Source of the DNA: Cryptomeria japonica
Taxonomy: Eukaryota > Streptophyta > Pinopsida > Cupressales > Cupressaceae
NCBI RefSeq assembly: GCF_030272615.1
Contig: NC_081412.1
Span: 547,242,488-547,306,487 of the forward strand
Direction of reading: 5' to 3'
DNA: 64,000 nucleotides
The position numbers were made by a program, and so were the translations under genes. Shown here piece after piece: positions 33,514 through 45,184 of the stretch. Numbering within the stretch: position 1 is the first letter of the stretch; every line of letters starts with the position of its first letter. Below the pieces are notes generated by a model. That model was not told the origin of the DNA. It worked only from the letters and a program-made list of their open reading frames with translations, and did no database searches.

Positions 33514-34571
33514 TGTTGGTATTTTGGTATGGTTTTATCATTGATGTCAACACCTACTGAAACACTAGTACTTTGGAGATACAACAACATTCACCGACAA
33601 GCAACTATTGCACAGTTACTGGTATATGGTTCACCGGTAGGATATAATGATCACTAGCACTTGGAATGATATGGAAGACACTTGGTAATGTCGAAGACAT
33701 CATGTGGACACTTTGTTTTGAAGAATTAATCATTGGTATATTCATATTTGCATATTTGCTTTTACCGGCAAATAGGTCCAGGGTTACCTACGGTTACACC
33801 GGTAGGTTTATCTTTTCCAGATCAGCATGACATGCTATGGAGATGATTTATTATTGATTTAAATGTATTAAGATGACATGTTCAATCGGTTATTGCATTG
33901 GATATTATATTGTTTATTAAATATTTTTTATTGTAATATCTTGTAGAGCCGAGCTACTAAAATTGGTCTTAGGTTATGGTATAAATGTAAGATCTTATTT
34001 GTAAGATCGAATGTGGAATGGGAAGAAGAATTGTGAAAAGGTATATGCGAGATTAAGAAGAGGTATACATGAAGACATCATTTGAAGGTGAAGCTAGGTT
34101 TTTGTAGAATCATATCAACATTACATCGGTACTGAATCTAGCATATGAAGATGCTATTTTGTGTAGTACATTTTTATTGGATTTAACCATCCAATTGTAG
34201 TCAGTGTGACTCCCATTTTTTGATTGAGCAGTGAGCTCTAGGCTGTTGGCCTTTCTGCATGTGCAGACCCCATTTATGTACACTTACTATCTACAGTAGT
34301 ATCATCTGATTGTGGGTAAGGTTTCCCACCGTGGTTTTCCCCCTTACAGGGTTTCCACATACAAATATTGGTGTTATGTGTTATGGATGACTTTATGTTT
34401 ATGTTTCATGCATTAATCTTTACTGGTATAACAATTTATTGTTAACACTATCTACCAACATACTTAACTAGTTTACTAGTATTAAGCATTAAGTTGGTTA
34501 CATGGTTTTTGGTTTGAATTTATTAGACAACTGATTCACCCCCCCCTCTCAGTTGTCTCTGGGACCTAACA
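33514..34571 (+). repeat. 3' LTR of copia A
   Basis: 1,058 bp direct copy of 27875-28936, followed by the TCATC target duplication and the resumed RNase H of element B. Confidence 0.95.
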
Positions 34572-34576
34572 TCATC

Positions 34577-35776
34577 AACATCTCCAACTGAGTCAACATC
34601 TGTATATGCACATAAAGTAAAGTTATCATTCTTAGGGTACCATAAGCCATATTTTGATGTACCTTGCAAGTATCTAAAAATCCTTTTCACCGCCATCTCA
34701 TGATTTTCTCTAGGATTACTTTGAAATGTTGAAACAATACAAACATCATTCATAATGTCAGGCCTAGTCTAAGTCAAATGAAGTAGACCTCCAATCATAG
34801 ATTTGTATCATGTAGGATTTACCGGTGCATAAACATCTTTTCTTGTCAATTTCTCACTTGTAGCCATAGGTGTACTTATCAGTTTAGAATCTCCCATACC
34901 AAATTTCTTCAACAATTCCTTAGCATATTTAGTTTGATAGATAAAAATGCCTTTGTCAGCCTGAGTAATCTGCAAACTGAATAAAAATTTCATCTCACCA
35001 ATCATAGACATCTCAAATTCTTTCTCCATATTCTTAGAAAATTCTATGCATAATTTATCTTCACCTCCAAAAATAATGTCATCCTCAAATACTTCAACAA
35101 TCAATATATCATCATCAGTGATTTTATAACATAAACTACTATTAGCACCGCCCTTAATAAAACCAAGCTTCAAAAGATAATTATCCAACCTTGCATACCA
35201 AGCTCTTGGTGCTTGTTTTAATCCATATAAAACTTTCCTTAACCTGCAAACCATATCAGTATCATCTAATAGTGAAAAACCATCAGGTTGCTCAATATAA
35301 ACTTCCTCATCAAGATTCCCATTCAAAAATGCATATTTAACATCCATCTGATAAACATTGTAGTTTTTATAAGCAGCATAAGCAAGAAATAATCTTACGA
35401 CTTCAATCCTAGCTACCGGTGCAAAAGTCTCTCCATAATCAATTCCTTCCTTCTGAGAATATCCTTTACACACCAATCTAGCCATATTCCTTATAACTTG
35501 ACCATCCTCATTCAATTTATTCCTAAAAACCCATTTAGTTCCAATAACATTTTTATTTTTAGGCAAGGGAACCAAAGTCCATGTGTTATTTTTCTCAATC
35601 TGATCTAATTCTTCTTCCATAGCTTTGAACCAAAATTCATCTTTACATGCCTCAATTACTGATACCGGTTGAACTTGTGAAATTAAACATACCTCACTAG
35701 TTTCTAGTCTTTTTCTTGTCATCACTCCATTTCTCTTATCCCCAATGATTTGATCTTCAGAATGATTCAGTTTCAC
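34577..35776 (-). pseudogene. Copia B reverse transcriptase and RNase H N-terminal part
   Basis: 322 open codons at 34808-35776 cover almost the whole [62 protein letters not shown] and [17 protein letters not shown]. The catalytic box reads FEDDIIFGG, with Glu where copia RTs have Val. The RNase H begins in 34577-34753 (NPRENHEMAVKRIFRYLQGT) and is cut by element A. Confidence 0.9.
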
Positions 35777-36850
35777 ATACCTAGGAGTCTCCTGAATCTC
35801 TATTCCTCTTCCCTATTCTTTAGTTACTATAGAATTCTCTGATGTTGCCTGAGTAACTGGTTCAACTCTCTATTCTGGTAAAGGTGCTACTGGTTCAAAT
35901 ATAATCATTTCCACTGCCAGTTCCTTCTCATAAAATTTGATTTGACTTTTGCTCGGCTCATCTACTTTGACATTAGCACTTTCCACAATTATCTACAATC
36001 TCTTGTTATAACATCTATATGCTTTTCTTTCATTAGAATAAAGAATAAATATGCCTTTATCACATCTAGGATCAAATTTCCCAATAGTATCATCTCTCTT
36101 GATATATCATTTACTACCAAAAATATTAAAAAATACTTAATTGTAGGTGTATTGTCAAACCATAATTCACAAGGTGTCTTACCAGTTTCTCCTTTGATAT
36201 GTACTTTGTTGAATGTGTAAACTATTGTACTCACTACTTCTCTCTAGTAGATATAAGCTAGATTTGCTTCCATCATCATTGTTCTATCAGCATCCAAGAT
36301 AGTTATGTTTTTTCTTTCCACAACTCCATTCTGCTGAGGTGTCCTAGGAGCATAAAATTGTCTTCTTATACCATGCTTGTCACAAAAGTTATTAAACTCA
36401 CCGGATGTGAATTCTCCACCATGATCTGATCTCAAACATTTAATCTTCAATCCCGTCTTAGTTTCCACTTTAGCCTTAAAGATTTTGAATTTTTCAAATG
36501 CTTCAGATTTTTCTCTTAAAAAAGTAACCCACGTCATTCTAGAATAATCGTCAATGATTAGCATGAAATATCTATCACCATGAAAGCTTTTAATTCTAGT
36601 AGGGCCACACAAATCAGTATGAATAAGCTCAAGAAAATCATTTGATTTATCTTGTATACTCCTAAAAGAGGTTCTGACCTGTTTACCCATTTGACATTCT
36701 TTACATACCAAATTATAGGACATTATAATCTTAGGTATATCTCTAACAACCTTAGTTGAACTGATCTTCACAATGTAATCAAAATTCACATGACACAACC
36801 TTTTATGCCATAGCTAACTCTCATCAATCTGTGTAATCAAACATGTCTTC
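35777..36850 (-). pseudogene. Copia B integrase
   Basis: Minus-strand frames at 36244-36798 and 35989-36234 give the CKECQMGKQ zinc motif, LIHTDLCGPTRIKSFHGDRY, LIIDDYSRMTW, CLRSDHGGEF and the catalytic E in NGVVERKNITI, then the GETGKTPCELWFDNTPTIKY segment. A stop at about 36245 and frameshift near 35990-36100 break it. Confidence 0.88.
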
Positions 36851-37017
36851 TCACTAAAGCTCAAATAAAATATATTACCTTTTGTCTATGTATCAATTAC
36901 AATCTCCAACCCTTATCTAGTAATGATTTTGAATTTTCCATCCTTGAACTATAATTGAAATCCCTTATCTATGAATTGTCCTACACTCAAAAGATTATTC
37001 TTCAAACCTTCAACATA

Positions 37018-37362
37018 TTAAACATTGTCAATATTGTTCTTACCATCCAATGATATACTTCCTTTTCCCTTGATCATACATGCCTTGTCATCTCCAAATC
37101 TAACTAGTCCACTATCAAATTCTTGCAAAGACAAAAACTTCCCTTTATCTCTAGTCATATGATGTGAACAACCACCGTCAATTACCAATTCATCCTTGTC
37201 CTCAATTTTAGTATAAAGTGCCTTCTCCTCAGATACATTCTCTTCTAGTGCCGGATCATCTTCCTTGATAGCTAGAAACACCCATTCCTTCCCATTGTCG
37301 GATCTACTAGTAGAGTCTTCTGTCGGTTCATCATCTGAATCAGTAATGCCTTCCTCATCCAC
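37018..37362 (-). pseudogene. Copia B protease
   Basis: VIDGGCSHHMTRDKGKF holds the retropepsin motif; the catalytic D-S-G reads DGG here. The acidic N-terminal stretch corresponds to the gag-protease linker also seen in element A. Confidence 0.85.
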
Positions 37363-37391
37363 TATGTAGCATGATTTGTCTCTATTTTTCT

Positions 37392-38380
37392 TTAATCTAT
37401 ACTTGTTCTGATATCCAAGGTTAGGCTTAAATGATTGTTTAACTCTTTATTCAAATCTTGAATTCCTTTAAGTACATCTAGATGCAAAATGACCAATCTT
37501 ATTGCATGCAGGACATTTAAAGGTTCTTTTCCTTCATACTTACTTTCTACCGGTCCTTTTGGTACTCTTCTAGCAAATAGCGCTTCAAGTTTCTCAAACT
37601 CATCATCTTCTCTCTTCATATCTTCTAATTCTTTTGCATATAAAGCTTTCTAGTCTTTATTATCAGTTGTAGATGTAGATACATCAAAAGAAGGTTCAGT
37701 CTTCACAGCTCCAAAAGGTCCAAATTCCTCAAGCTCAAAAGCAAATAGTTTCCCAACCAAAGTATCTCTATTGATAGATGTATTAGACATTGTTCTCAAC
37801 TCATTAATAGTAGTAGCCTTCATTTTTAAGCCTGTGGTAGGTCTCTCAAGTCTTTAGAAATAATTTCATCTTCGCTTAGAGTTCCACCACAACATTGAAT
37901 TCCCATAACAATCTCATTTACTCTTTCCATGAATGCAGTAATCCTTTCATCTCCTTCCATCTTTAGGTTTTCATATCTCACCCAATAACCATCAATTTTA
38001 GCAATCTTCACTGTAGGGTCACCTTCATTAAGATTTTGCAAATTATCCCATATAGCCTTTCCAGATGATTTGTCTATTAATCCCATTATTTGTTGATCAG
38101 AACATGCACACAAGAGGGCTTCTCTTTCTCTACAATCATTCTCAAGCTCCTTGTCCAAGTTTTCCAGAGGAGGATTTGCATATCCCAGATTATAGGGTGT
38201 GGCACCATTCTATGTGATCTCCCAAATCTCCTTGCCAAGACATCTTAGATGAGTCTCCATCTGAATCTTCCATATTGCATAATTTGTTCCTTCTAGCCTA
38301 TGTATATCCCTTCGAAAGATAGCTCCAAAAGAAATGGATAAACTTGAATTGTTAGTCACCATAGGATCTTCCTCAAGTGG
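37392..38380 (-). pseudogene. Copia B gag
   Basis: Minus-strand frames at 37826-38158 and 37392-37619 match element A gag: CSDQQIMGLIDKSSGKAIWD, MEGDERITAFMERVNEIVMG and CCGGTLSEDEIISK. The N-terminal LEGTNYAIWKIQMETHL part is recognisable up to about 38347. Frameshifts and stops between blocks. Confidence 0.85.
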
Positions 38381-38406
38381 TTAAGCTTTCTGTAGAGAGG
38401 ACCAAA

Positions 38407-38418
38407 GCTCTGATACCA
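38407..38418 (-). other. Primer binding site of copia B
   Basis: GCTCTGATACCA on the plus strand, the reverse of TGGTATCAGAGC, two bases from the LTR edge at 38421. Confidence 0.9.
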
Positions 38419-38420
38419 AT

Positions 38421-39642
38421 TGTTTGACAATTTAGATAACTAAAAGGCAACTGAGAGGGGGGGGGGGTGACTCAGTTGTCACAGATTACCAGAAGTATTA
38501 ATAATTTAAAATTTAATACCGGAACCCAAAACAATAATACCGAAATAGAAATTAATCCAATTAAACATAAACAATAATCACCTAATAAAATCCATCCACA
38601 CAACACCAAGTTTTGTACGTGGAAAACCCGATAAAGGGAAAAACCATAGTGGGAAGCCTAACCACAGTCAGATAATACTTCTACAGTAAGTATAAGAATT
38701 ACAATAAAGGGGCCTGCACTTGTAGGAAGGCCAACAACCTAGAGCACACTGCTCATCACAAAAAGAGCCTCACTAACTACATATAAATCTAGACTACAAT
38801 CTAGAGAAGTGTTGAACTACAAAAGATAGCATCTCCTATGCCTGAGTACAGTTTCAGTTAAGATCAATACAAGAGGAATAAATCCTCTTACACAAACCCA
38901 ATTCGATCTCCAATGATCGACCAACTCCTTTGCCTGAATGATATTACATTATTCACATATTACATTCCTTGACCATGACCTCTTACATTAACCATGATGA
39001 TCTACAATGAGATCTTACATCTATTTATACAAACCCTCGATCATAAACAATCAGGTCGACCACTAGACAATAAAATGATTACACAATTACAAACCATGTC
39101 ATCCTTAGACCAAAAAAGTAATAACAACACATAATACATCCTGAAAATACAACAATAGGTCCTATCCACATATTACATTAATGTCGGTCCATAAGCTAGA
39201 TCAACCACGACCAAGTATAGGTCCACATGCTTCAACAATGATCTCCAAATGCCAAGTCTCAAACATGATTACCAAAACCATCCCAAAACTCCATCATAAG
39301 CTGTATCAACACCATTTATGCAATTCATCAAAGATCTCCACAAAAAACTTTGTCGTTGAAACCCTTGCCGGAACCAAAAACCAATCTTCTAAGTAGGCAG
39401 GATAGCATCCAATCACCAGACCAAAACCAACGGATCAAGTATGAGTATGAGCATTATGAACAAACCAATTCCATCACCAAATTATAGTGAAGCCTTTCAA
39501 ATCATGCTAGATCCAAGTTAACTAGAAATCACTCAACCTACTAGAACAAGAAGGGTGCCGGTAAAACATCCAAACAGATAGTGTTGACGTCAATGACAAA
39601 ACATCAATGCAACACATAATCAATTCCACCAAATGGCCAACA
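38421..39642 (-). repeat. 5' LTR of copia B
   Basis: 1,222 bp; minus strand TGTTGGCC...TCAAACA. A G-run at about 38457-38467 marks the CTCTCAGTTG-type LTR end. The right part is shared with 15248-15761 and 17466-17534. Confidence 0.9.
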
Positions 39643-41819
39643 TATTCTTTGTATTAGATATGAAAAAGGATATACTATGAGGATGAATAAGGAAGCATGA
39701 TAAGAAATGTAAAATAAAGGATCTACCCAGAATCACAAGCAAGAAGAAACAACCAACTACTAAGTTACGGTTAACTGACTTAAAAAAAAATCAACAATGG
39801 ATATTAAATGAAATAAACAAGGTAATGTCAAAGTAAAATAAAGATAAGAATAAAATATTTAAACTAATGTTATGGAAGAACCCTTTTAAATAATGAGTAT
39901 TACAAAAAAAGGAATAAGTGTTTATTTATTATGTTTGTGTCTTAATTATCTTATGTGTATATTTTATCTCCATATATTCCCTTTCTTTCATTCACAATTT
40001 CATGTTAAATAATCTAGATATCTCTTTATTGTTTTACATCTTAAAGAAGTAGTTTTCATTTTGTACATTTGATAAAATTTATAGATGTTATATAGAATAT
40101 ATAGATAACTTAATTTTCAAGCTATGAAACTTAGAAATCCAATAGTTTATGGTATCAATGGTGTGTTTGGCTCACGTTTGTGAGTAATAACATTGTGCTT
40201 TAAAATACAAAATTTCTAGCCAAAAATAGCAACGTTTGTGGCTTTGTACCTATAAATCATCACAAAGTAATGAAGGACATCCTATTATTAAAATTAAATG
40301 GGTGGGAAATCCCCTTCGGATCTCTAATTAAAAATATATAATTCTAATGAACCAACATATGCTAGTGCAAACATAGAAAATCTCAAAAAGGATTCTAAGA
40401 TGAATATGTTTGATTGGATTTATATTTGTTATTATATGAAAATTTCTTTACTCACAAGTAAAGGGTGATGTAATTATAGGATTATAGATTACATGATTTT
40501 CAAGTCATAAGCACTGATCATGACAATCAATTTCTCTTTGTTAATCCTTTTGTAGGTAGAAACTACAAAAGAACTATCTATTAAAAGGATCAAGAAAGGG
40601 TTGTGTACCCACTACCATTCACATCAAAACCTAGATAGAAAAAAAAACTACATATTTTATGTCTTGATCCTATCTTGAAGCAATGTATGTAGATAGTCTG
40701 GGAAATGAAGGAGGTTCTCAACACTTGGGAATATAGGATGGGGATTAGATCAACCATAAAATACAAGACTAAAATTAATCAAGAAAAATGATTTAACTAA
40801 AGGAAAGGGTTGTAATCTCAAAAATTAAAATTAAAAATAAAATGAGTTCCTTGTATACTCAAGAATCTAAAAAGAATCACTTGTTTTCCAAAGGGCCTAA
40901 TGCCAAAGTTTTGAGGTTGGACTCAACATTTGGTTCATGTTTTATTTTGTACACCTAAAAGACAACCATAAGTGCATGTTTCCATTAGGAATTATAGTCA
41001 CTAGTTACAATAATTCAAGGTTATGGATTGTCTTGGTAGTGTTTAGGGAAATGGACTATGATTAGAATGTCTAAAGGTGATGGCCTATCCCTATGTTTGA
41101 GACATTGGCTATATTATACATGTACATTTGTTGTAGATGTCTATCCTATTGGGTGGATGGATATTCCTTATGGATATATGCCTACCCCATTCGGGTAAAT
41201 TCCTATCCTAGATGGATAAATGAATACACATCTTTTATGTATGAATGTATGTCTCGTATTAATGGATACCTATTCTAGATGGATAGATTTCTATATTGTA
41301 TGGAGAGAAGTGCATGAGTATACAAGTGAATGAATATTAAATAAATTCAAAGAAAAAATAGTTGTGTATGGGGTTAAATATTATTGGGAAATTACATGTG
41401 GTACTAGAGAAAGGTTCGAAAATGAGGCCTTGAGCCTACTATGACTCACACAAAGGTTAACATAAATGACTTCTTTAAAAAGTATTGAAGTTAACTTTAG
41501 CCTGGATTTAACTTTATACCAACACTAATTTGGGAAAAAGTTTGAATCCACAAACTCTAAATGACAAGATCAAGAAAAAACCATGCTAGAACTACCCAAA
41601 GGAAAAGGAAAGATAGCAATAAATAAGAGAACACAAAGAAAAAGGGGTAGTTAATGTAGAGATTGAGGAAACAATAAAACTATTGAAAAATGAAATAAAT
41701 CAATTCCTTATAATAATCCATGTGTAGTACTTTAGTTCAAGACAAGATAACATGGAGAATGAGGTAGAGCCTAATTTTTAGGACTATCTAGAAGAATAAA
41801 TTCCCTATGATATGAGGAG
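39643..41819. other. No gene seen
   Basis: AT-rich, with homopolymer runs. TGGTATCAATGG at 40149 could be a mutated primer site of the gypsy fossil that follows, but no LTR edge is identifiable. A loose repeat of GGATGGATAT / CTATCC words occurs at 41130-41290. Confidence 0.35.
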
Positions 41820-41821
41820 TT

Positions 41822-42962
41822 ATGCATATCCTACGAAAGATGCAAGTACTCTCTAAGTATTTCAATAAAATTACTCCACCAAAGTTGAATGAGAAACAAC
41901 TACTAAGAGAAGAGGCAAAAAGTTGGCTAATTGATATGGAAAAGTATTTTGAGTTAAGGGATTATGATGAAACTACTAAATCCCTTTTGGGGTTCTACCA
42001 AATTTTTGGAGAAGTAGCAAGTTGGCGGAAAAATACTGAGTAGAATGGATGCAACAAGGAAAATATAGCATAAGATCAATTTGTCAACCATATTTATAAA
42101 ATGTGGCTTCCATAATTATTCTTTGATCTAAAGATGGTTTATTTCCACAACCTTTAACAAGGGTCTACAATAGTACAACAATATTGAGATAAGTTTGCCA
42201 AGCTATTGAAATATGTATAATATATAAAAAGGATGAGAACATATATTCTATTAAACTTATCCTATGATTAAATACTAACATTGGTGTAGAGGTGGACGTG
42301 CATGGGATATAAAACATGATTGAGGTACTCAGGAAGTTGTTTAAACAAGAAAGGAAGTTACAATCCCTAGTAGTGGTAAGCTAAAACTTTATCAAAGTCA
42401 ATAATCAACCATTTAAAAGAACAAAAGAATTTAGAGGATACTCTACCTCCTATAAAAATTAGAAGAATAACTTATCAATGAGGAGGCCACCACCCTATAA
42501 AAACCAAATAAATAACAAGATCAACAATAACAAAGGAAATTTCAACATAAATAGCCAAATGGTTTTAAATAGACCAACAAACCCACCAAGGCTTTAGGAC
42601 ATAAGGAATAACATACCTAGGAACTAGATGCAATGAGGACCACTAGGACAACTATTTATGTGTGGAATGAATCATTAAACAAAGGAATACCCAATATTGT
42701 AAGGATAAATTAGATCAAATAAACCACAAGGGGACCTCCACAAAGGATCCATGTTATAGTAAGGAATGAAAAAACCTCATTTCATAATGACCCTATAGAA
42801 AGCATAGGGACACTTTTTGGTTAGTTAGTTTATATTTAATTCACATAGGATCATGAAAATGTTTCATTTCTCTAAAATTAGTAAGATGTCTTTAAAATTT
42901 AAATGTATGGAATCATCATTTAAGGTTCAATATGGAGATAGGTTGGCTATGGAAGTGATTTA
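41822..42962 (+). pseudogene. gag of gypsy 2 (fossil)
   Basis: An open stretch at 41822-42043 gives EEAKSWLIDMEKYFELRDYD, the start of a plant gypsy gag. Further gag-like sequence with many stops continues: QQYxDKFAKLLKYV at about 42179. No zinc knuckle is recognisable. Confidence 0.6.
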
Positions 42963-43221
42963 GTGACGACAAATTTCATAATACAACTTCTTGAGATGGA
43001 AATAAGGGTAAATATTTATGTGACACCTTTAAGGTCATATTATGTGAACTTTGGGATGAGTTGGCTAATAGATCATGAAGATAATGTAGATTGTTATAAT
43101 AAACTAGTAATATGTTTAGACAAAGAGTCAAACTTTCAAGAAATCTTAGGTCCATAAGTGTACAAATACTATATTATCTATAAAATTAAATAAACAAGGG
43201 AGAAGTGGAGACCAAATATAC
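42963..43221 (+). pseudogene. Protease of gypsy 2
   Basis: TPLRSYYVNFGMSWLIDHED and DCYNKLVICLDKES match the C-terminal protease motif (L-G-x-Y-D-V-I-L-G-M-D-W-L) of chromovirus-type gypsy elements. The active-site D is in the decayed upstream part. Confidence 0.7.
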
Positions 43222-44368
43222 ATGGTTTTATTGGATGAAATGAAGAAGAAAATACTTCAACCTTTGAAAATTAGCCTTCCTGCAATACTATTTAGGCATA
43301 TTTTTCTTGAAAATTTACTAGGATTACCTCTAAAAATGAAATTTTATTTCTCTATTGAAATAGTACCTATAGTAGAATTGATGTCTAAAGAACAATATAA
43401 AATGAACATAAGTAAGCTATTGGATCTCAAGATAGAATTAGGGTATCTCCTAGGTAAGGGATTGATAAGTCCAAGTGTATCCCCTTGATGATAACTAGTA
43501 TAATTAGTTAAAAATAAGGATGGGACCCTAAGGTTGTGCATTGATTATATAGTGAATATTGAATAATGTCACAATAAAGAATAGGTATCCATTAAAACAC
43601 ATTGAATACCTCTTTGATCAAATGAAGGAAACAACAATATTTTCCAGAATAGACCTTTGATCTGTGTACCATCAACTAAGAGTAAAGAGGAGGATATCAC
43701 CACAAATTTTAAAGAAAGGTATGGATAATATGAGTTTACAATTGTGCCCTTTGGTGTGATTAATTCCTACTCCAAATTCATGAACCTCATGAGTAGTGTT
43801 ACCATAAGTATTTGGACAAATTTGTCTTGGTATTTATGGATGAAATATTATTTTTTTTCAAAAATGGAGAATAATGTTTAGTACATCTATAATTAGTATT
43901 GGAAAGGCTAAGGGGACATAAACTATATGATATATTATCAAAATATGCTTTCTTTGAAAATAAAATTTACTATAATAGGAGCATTATATAAAAGGAAGGA
44001 ATTGTTATTGACCCAGATAAGGTAAAAGTGATAATGGAATGGCCAATTCCTAAGAATATTTCATATCTAAGGAGCTGACTAGAAAGGTATTGTAAAATAT
44101 TTTTAGTGAAATTTTTAACAATTACAAATCCTATCACTTCACTACAAATAAAGAAAAATAAGTTCTTATGAACAAAATAATACGATAAGGAATTTTGACT
44201 CCAAAGGGGAAAAATGACTATGACACCTATTCTAAGAGTTCCTGATCTAGATGGGAATTTTGTAGTTGTAATAGATGCTTCAATAGAAGCTATGGGAGGG
44301 GTAATATTACAAGTAGAAGGTGTGGTAGGAAAAGAATCTACAAAATAAAAAACTCATAAAGTGAACTA
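43222..44368 (+). pseudogene. Reverse transcriptase of gypsy 2
   Basis: LLGLPLKMKFYFSIEIVPIV and ELGYLLGKGLISPSVSP open the RT. Decayed motifs follow: KDGTLRLCIDYIV, EEDITTNF then VPFGVIN, FSKMENNV and the LPDLDGEFVV-like VPDLDGNFVVVIDAS region at 44241-44280, which begins RNase H. Many stops and frameshifts. The sequence continues after the solo LTR at 45157-45184 (HYD...ELL), so the LTR sits inside the RNase H. Confidence 0.8.
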
Positions 44369-45156
44369 TGTTGGCAAATGCACACTCCAATGAGATATTC
44401 TAGGTGATTGAAGGTTTTGTCAATGATGGCAACCTTGCAATCATATGAAACCGGCAAGACAATTTACCAGAACCAGCAACAATAGACTCTACATTGGCAC
44501 ACAGAACACTGACAGTAAAAGGAAGTATACCGGCACCCAGGTCGACAAGAATTTTGTTTATAATATATTTTGTAATTAATTGTAAAATCATTGTAAGTCG
44601 ACTTGGCAAGTTGTAAAATGACTCGTATATGTATGAGATCATTATAGAACATTTTGTAAGGAGGTAAATAGGTGAAATAAGGTAGACCTAATATGGGAAT
44701 TATAGGTTAAGGGTTTATCTATGAAGTAGAGCTAAAACCGGTACTGGATCTGGCATAGTAGATGCTATTTTGAAGTAGTACAAGACATTGGATTTGCATA
44801 ATCCATTTTGTAAGTCACTGAGACTTCCCATTTTGTAATTGAGCAATGAGCTCTAGGCACTTGGCCTTCTTGCATGTGCAGGCCTCTATTGTAGCAGTAA
44901 TATTCTCTTATTGGCCAGTAAGTGAATATTGTGGGTCACAAATCCCACTGAGGTTTTTCCCACACCGGGTTTCCTTGTTAAACTAATGTGTTATGGTGTG
45001 ATTTTGATGTGGTTTCTATTATCTCTATTTATTGCATTACTTTGGTTTACCGGTATATAGTATTGATATGCTTTACATGTTTTAAGTTAAGAAAATTATA
45101 CAACCAGTAAGATACTTATTCACCCCACCCTCTCAATATCTTTGGGAATCCTAACA
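44369..45156 (+). mobile_element. Solo copia-type LTR in gypsy 2
   Basis: 788 bp, TGTTGGCAAATG...GGAATCCTAACA, with a CACCCCACCCTCTCAATATC end like element A's LTR. Flanks AACTA (44364-44368) and AACTG (45157-45161) are a 5-bp target duplication with one change. Removing it restores the gypsy reading (KTHKVNYA.HYD). It arose by LTR-LTR recombination. Confidence 0.88.
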
Positions 45157-45184
45157 AACTGTGCACACTATGATTAAGAACTTT

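Larger units (their letters stand above)
27875..34571 (+). mobile_element. Ty1/copia element A, full length (6.7 kb)
   Basis: LTRs 27875-28936 and 33514-34571, both TGTTGG...CTAACA, about 6% different in a sampled 300 bp. Primer site TGGTATCAGAGC at 28939, polypurine tract AAAGGGGGAGAT at 33502-33513, and identical 5-bp flanks TCATC at 27870-27874 and 34572-34576. The interior keeps one reading frame from gag to RNase H with in-frame stops and no frameshift. It is inserted in the RNase H of element B, in opposite orientation. Confidence 0.97.
27434..39642 (-). mobile_element. Ty1/copia element B (minus), split by element A
   Basis: 5' LTR at 38421-39642, primer site at 38407-38418, gag, protease, integrase, RT and RNase H remnants in copia order toward the left, interrupted by element A at 27875-34576. 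Its 3' LTR is not next to its RNase H; the same-family LTR at 15248-17534 is a candidate. Frames are broken by stops and frameshifts. It belongs to the same broad family as element A at protein level. Confidence 0.85.

Noticed and set aside
44400-44652. Minus-strand frames of 62 and 80 codons
   Set aside because: Inside a solo LTR, no recognisable product.
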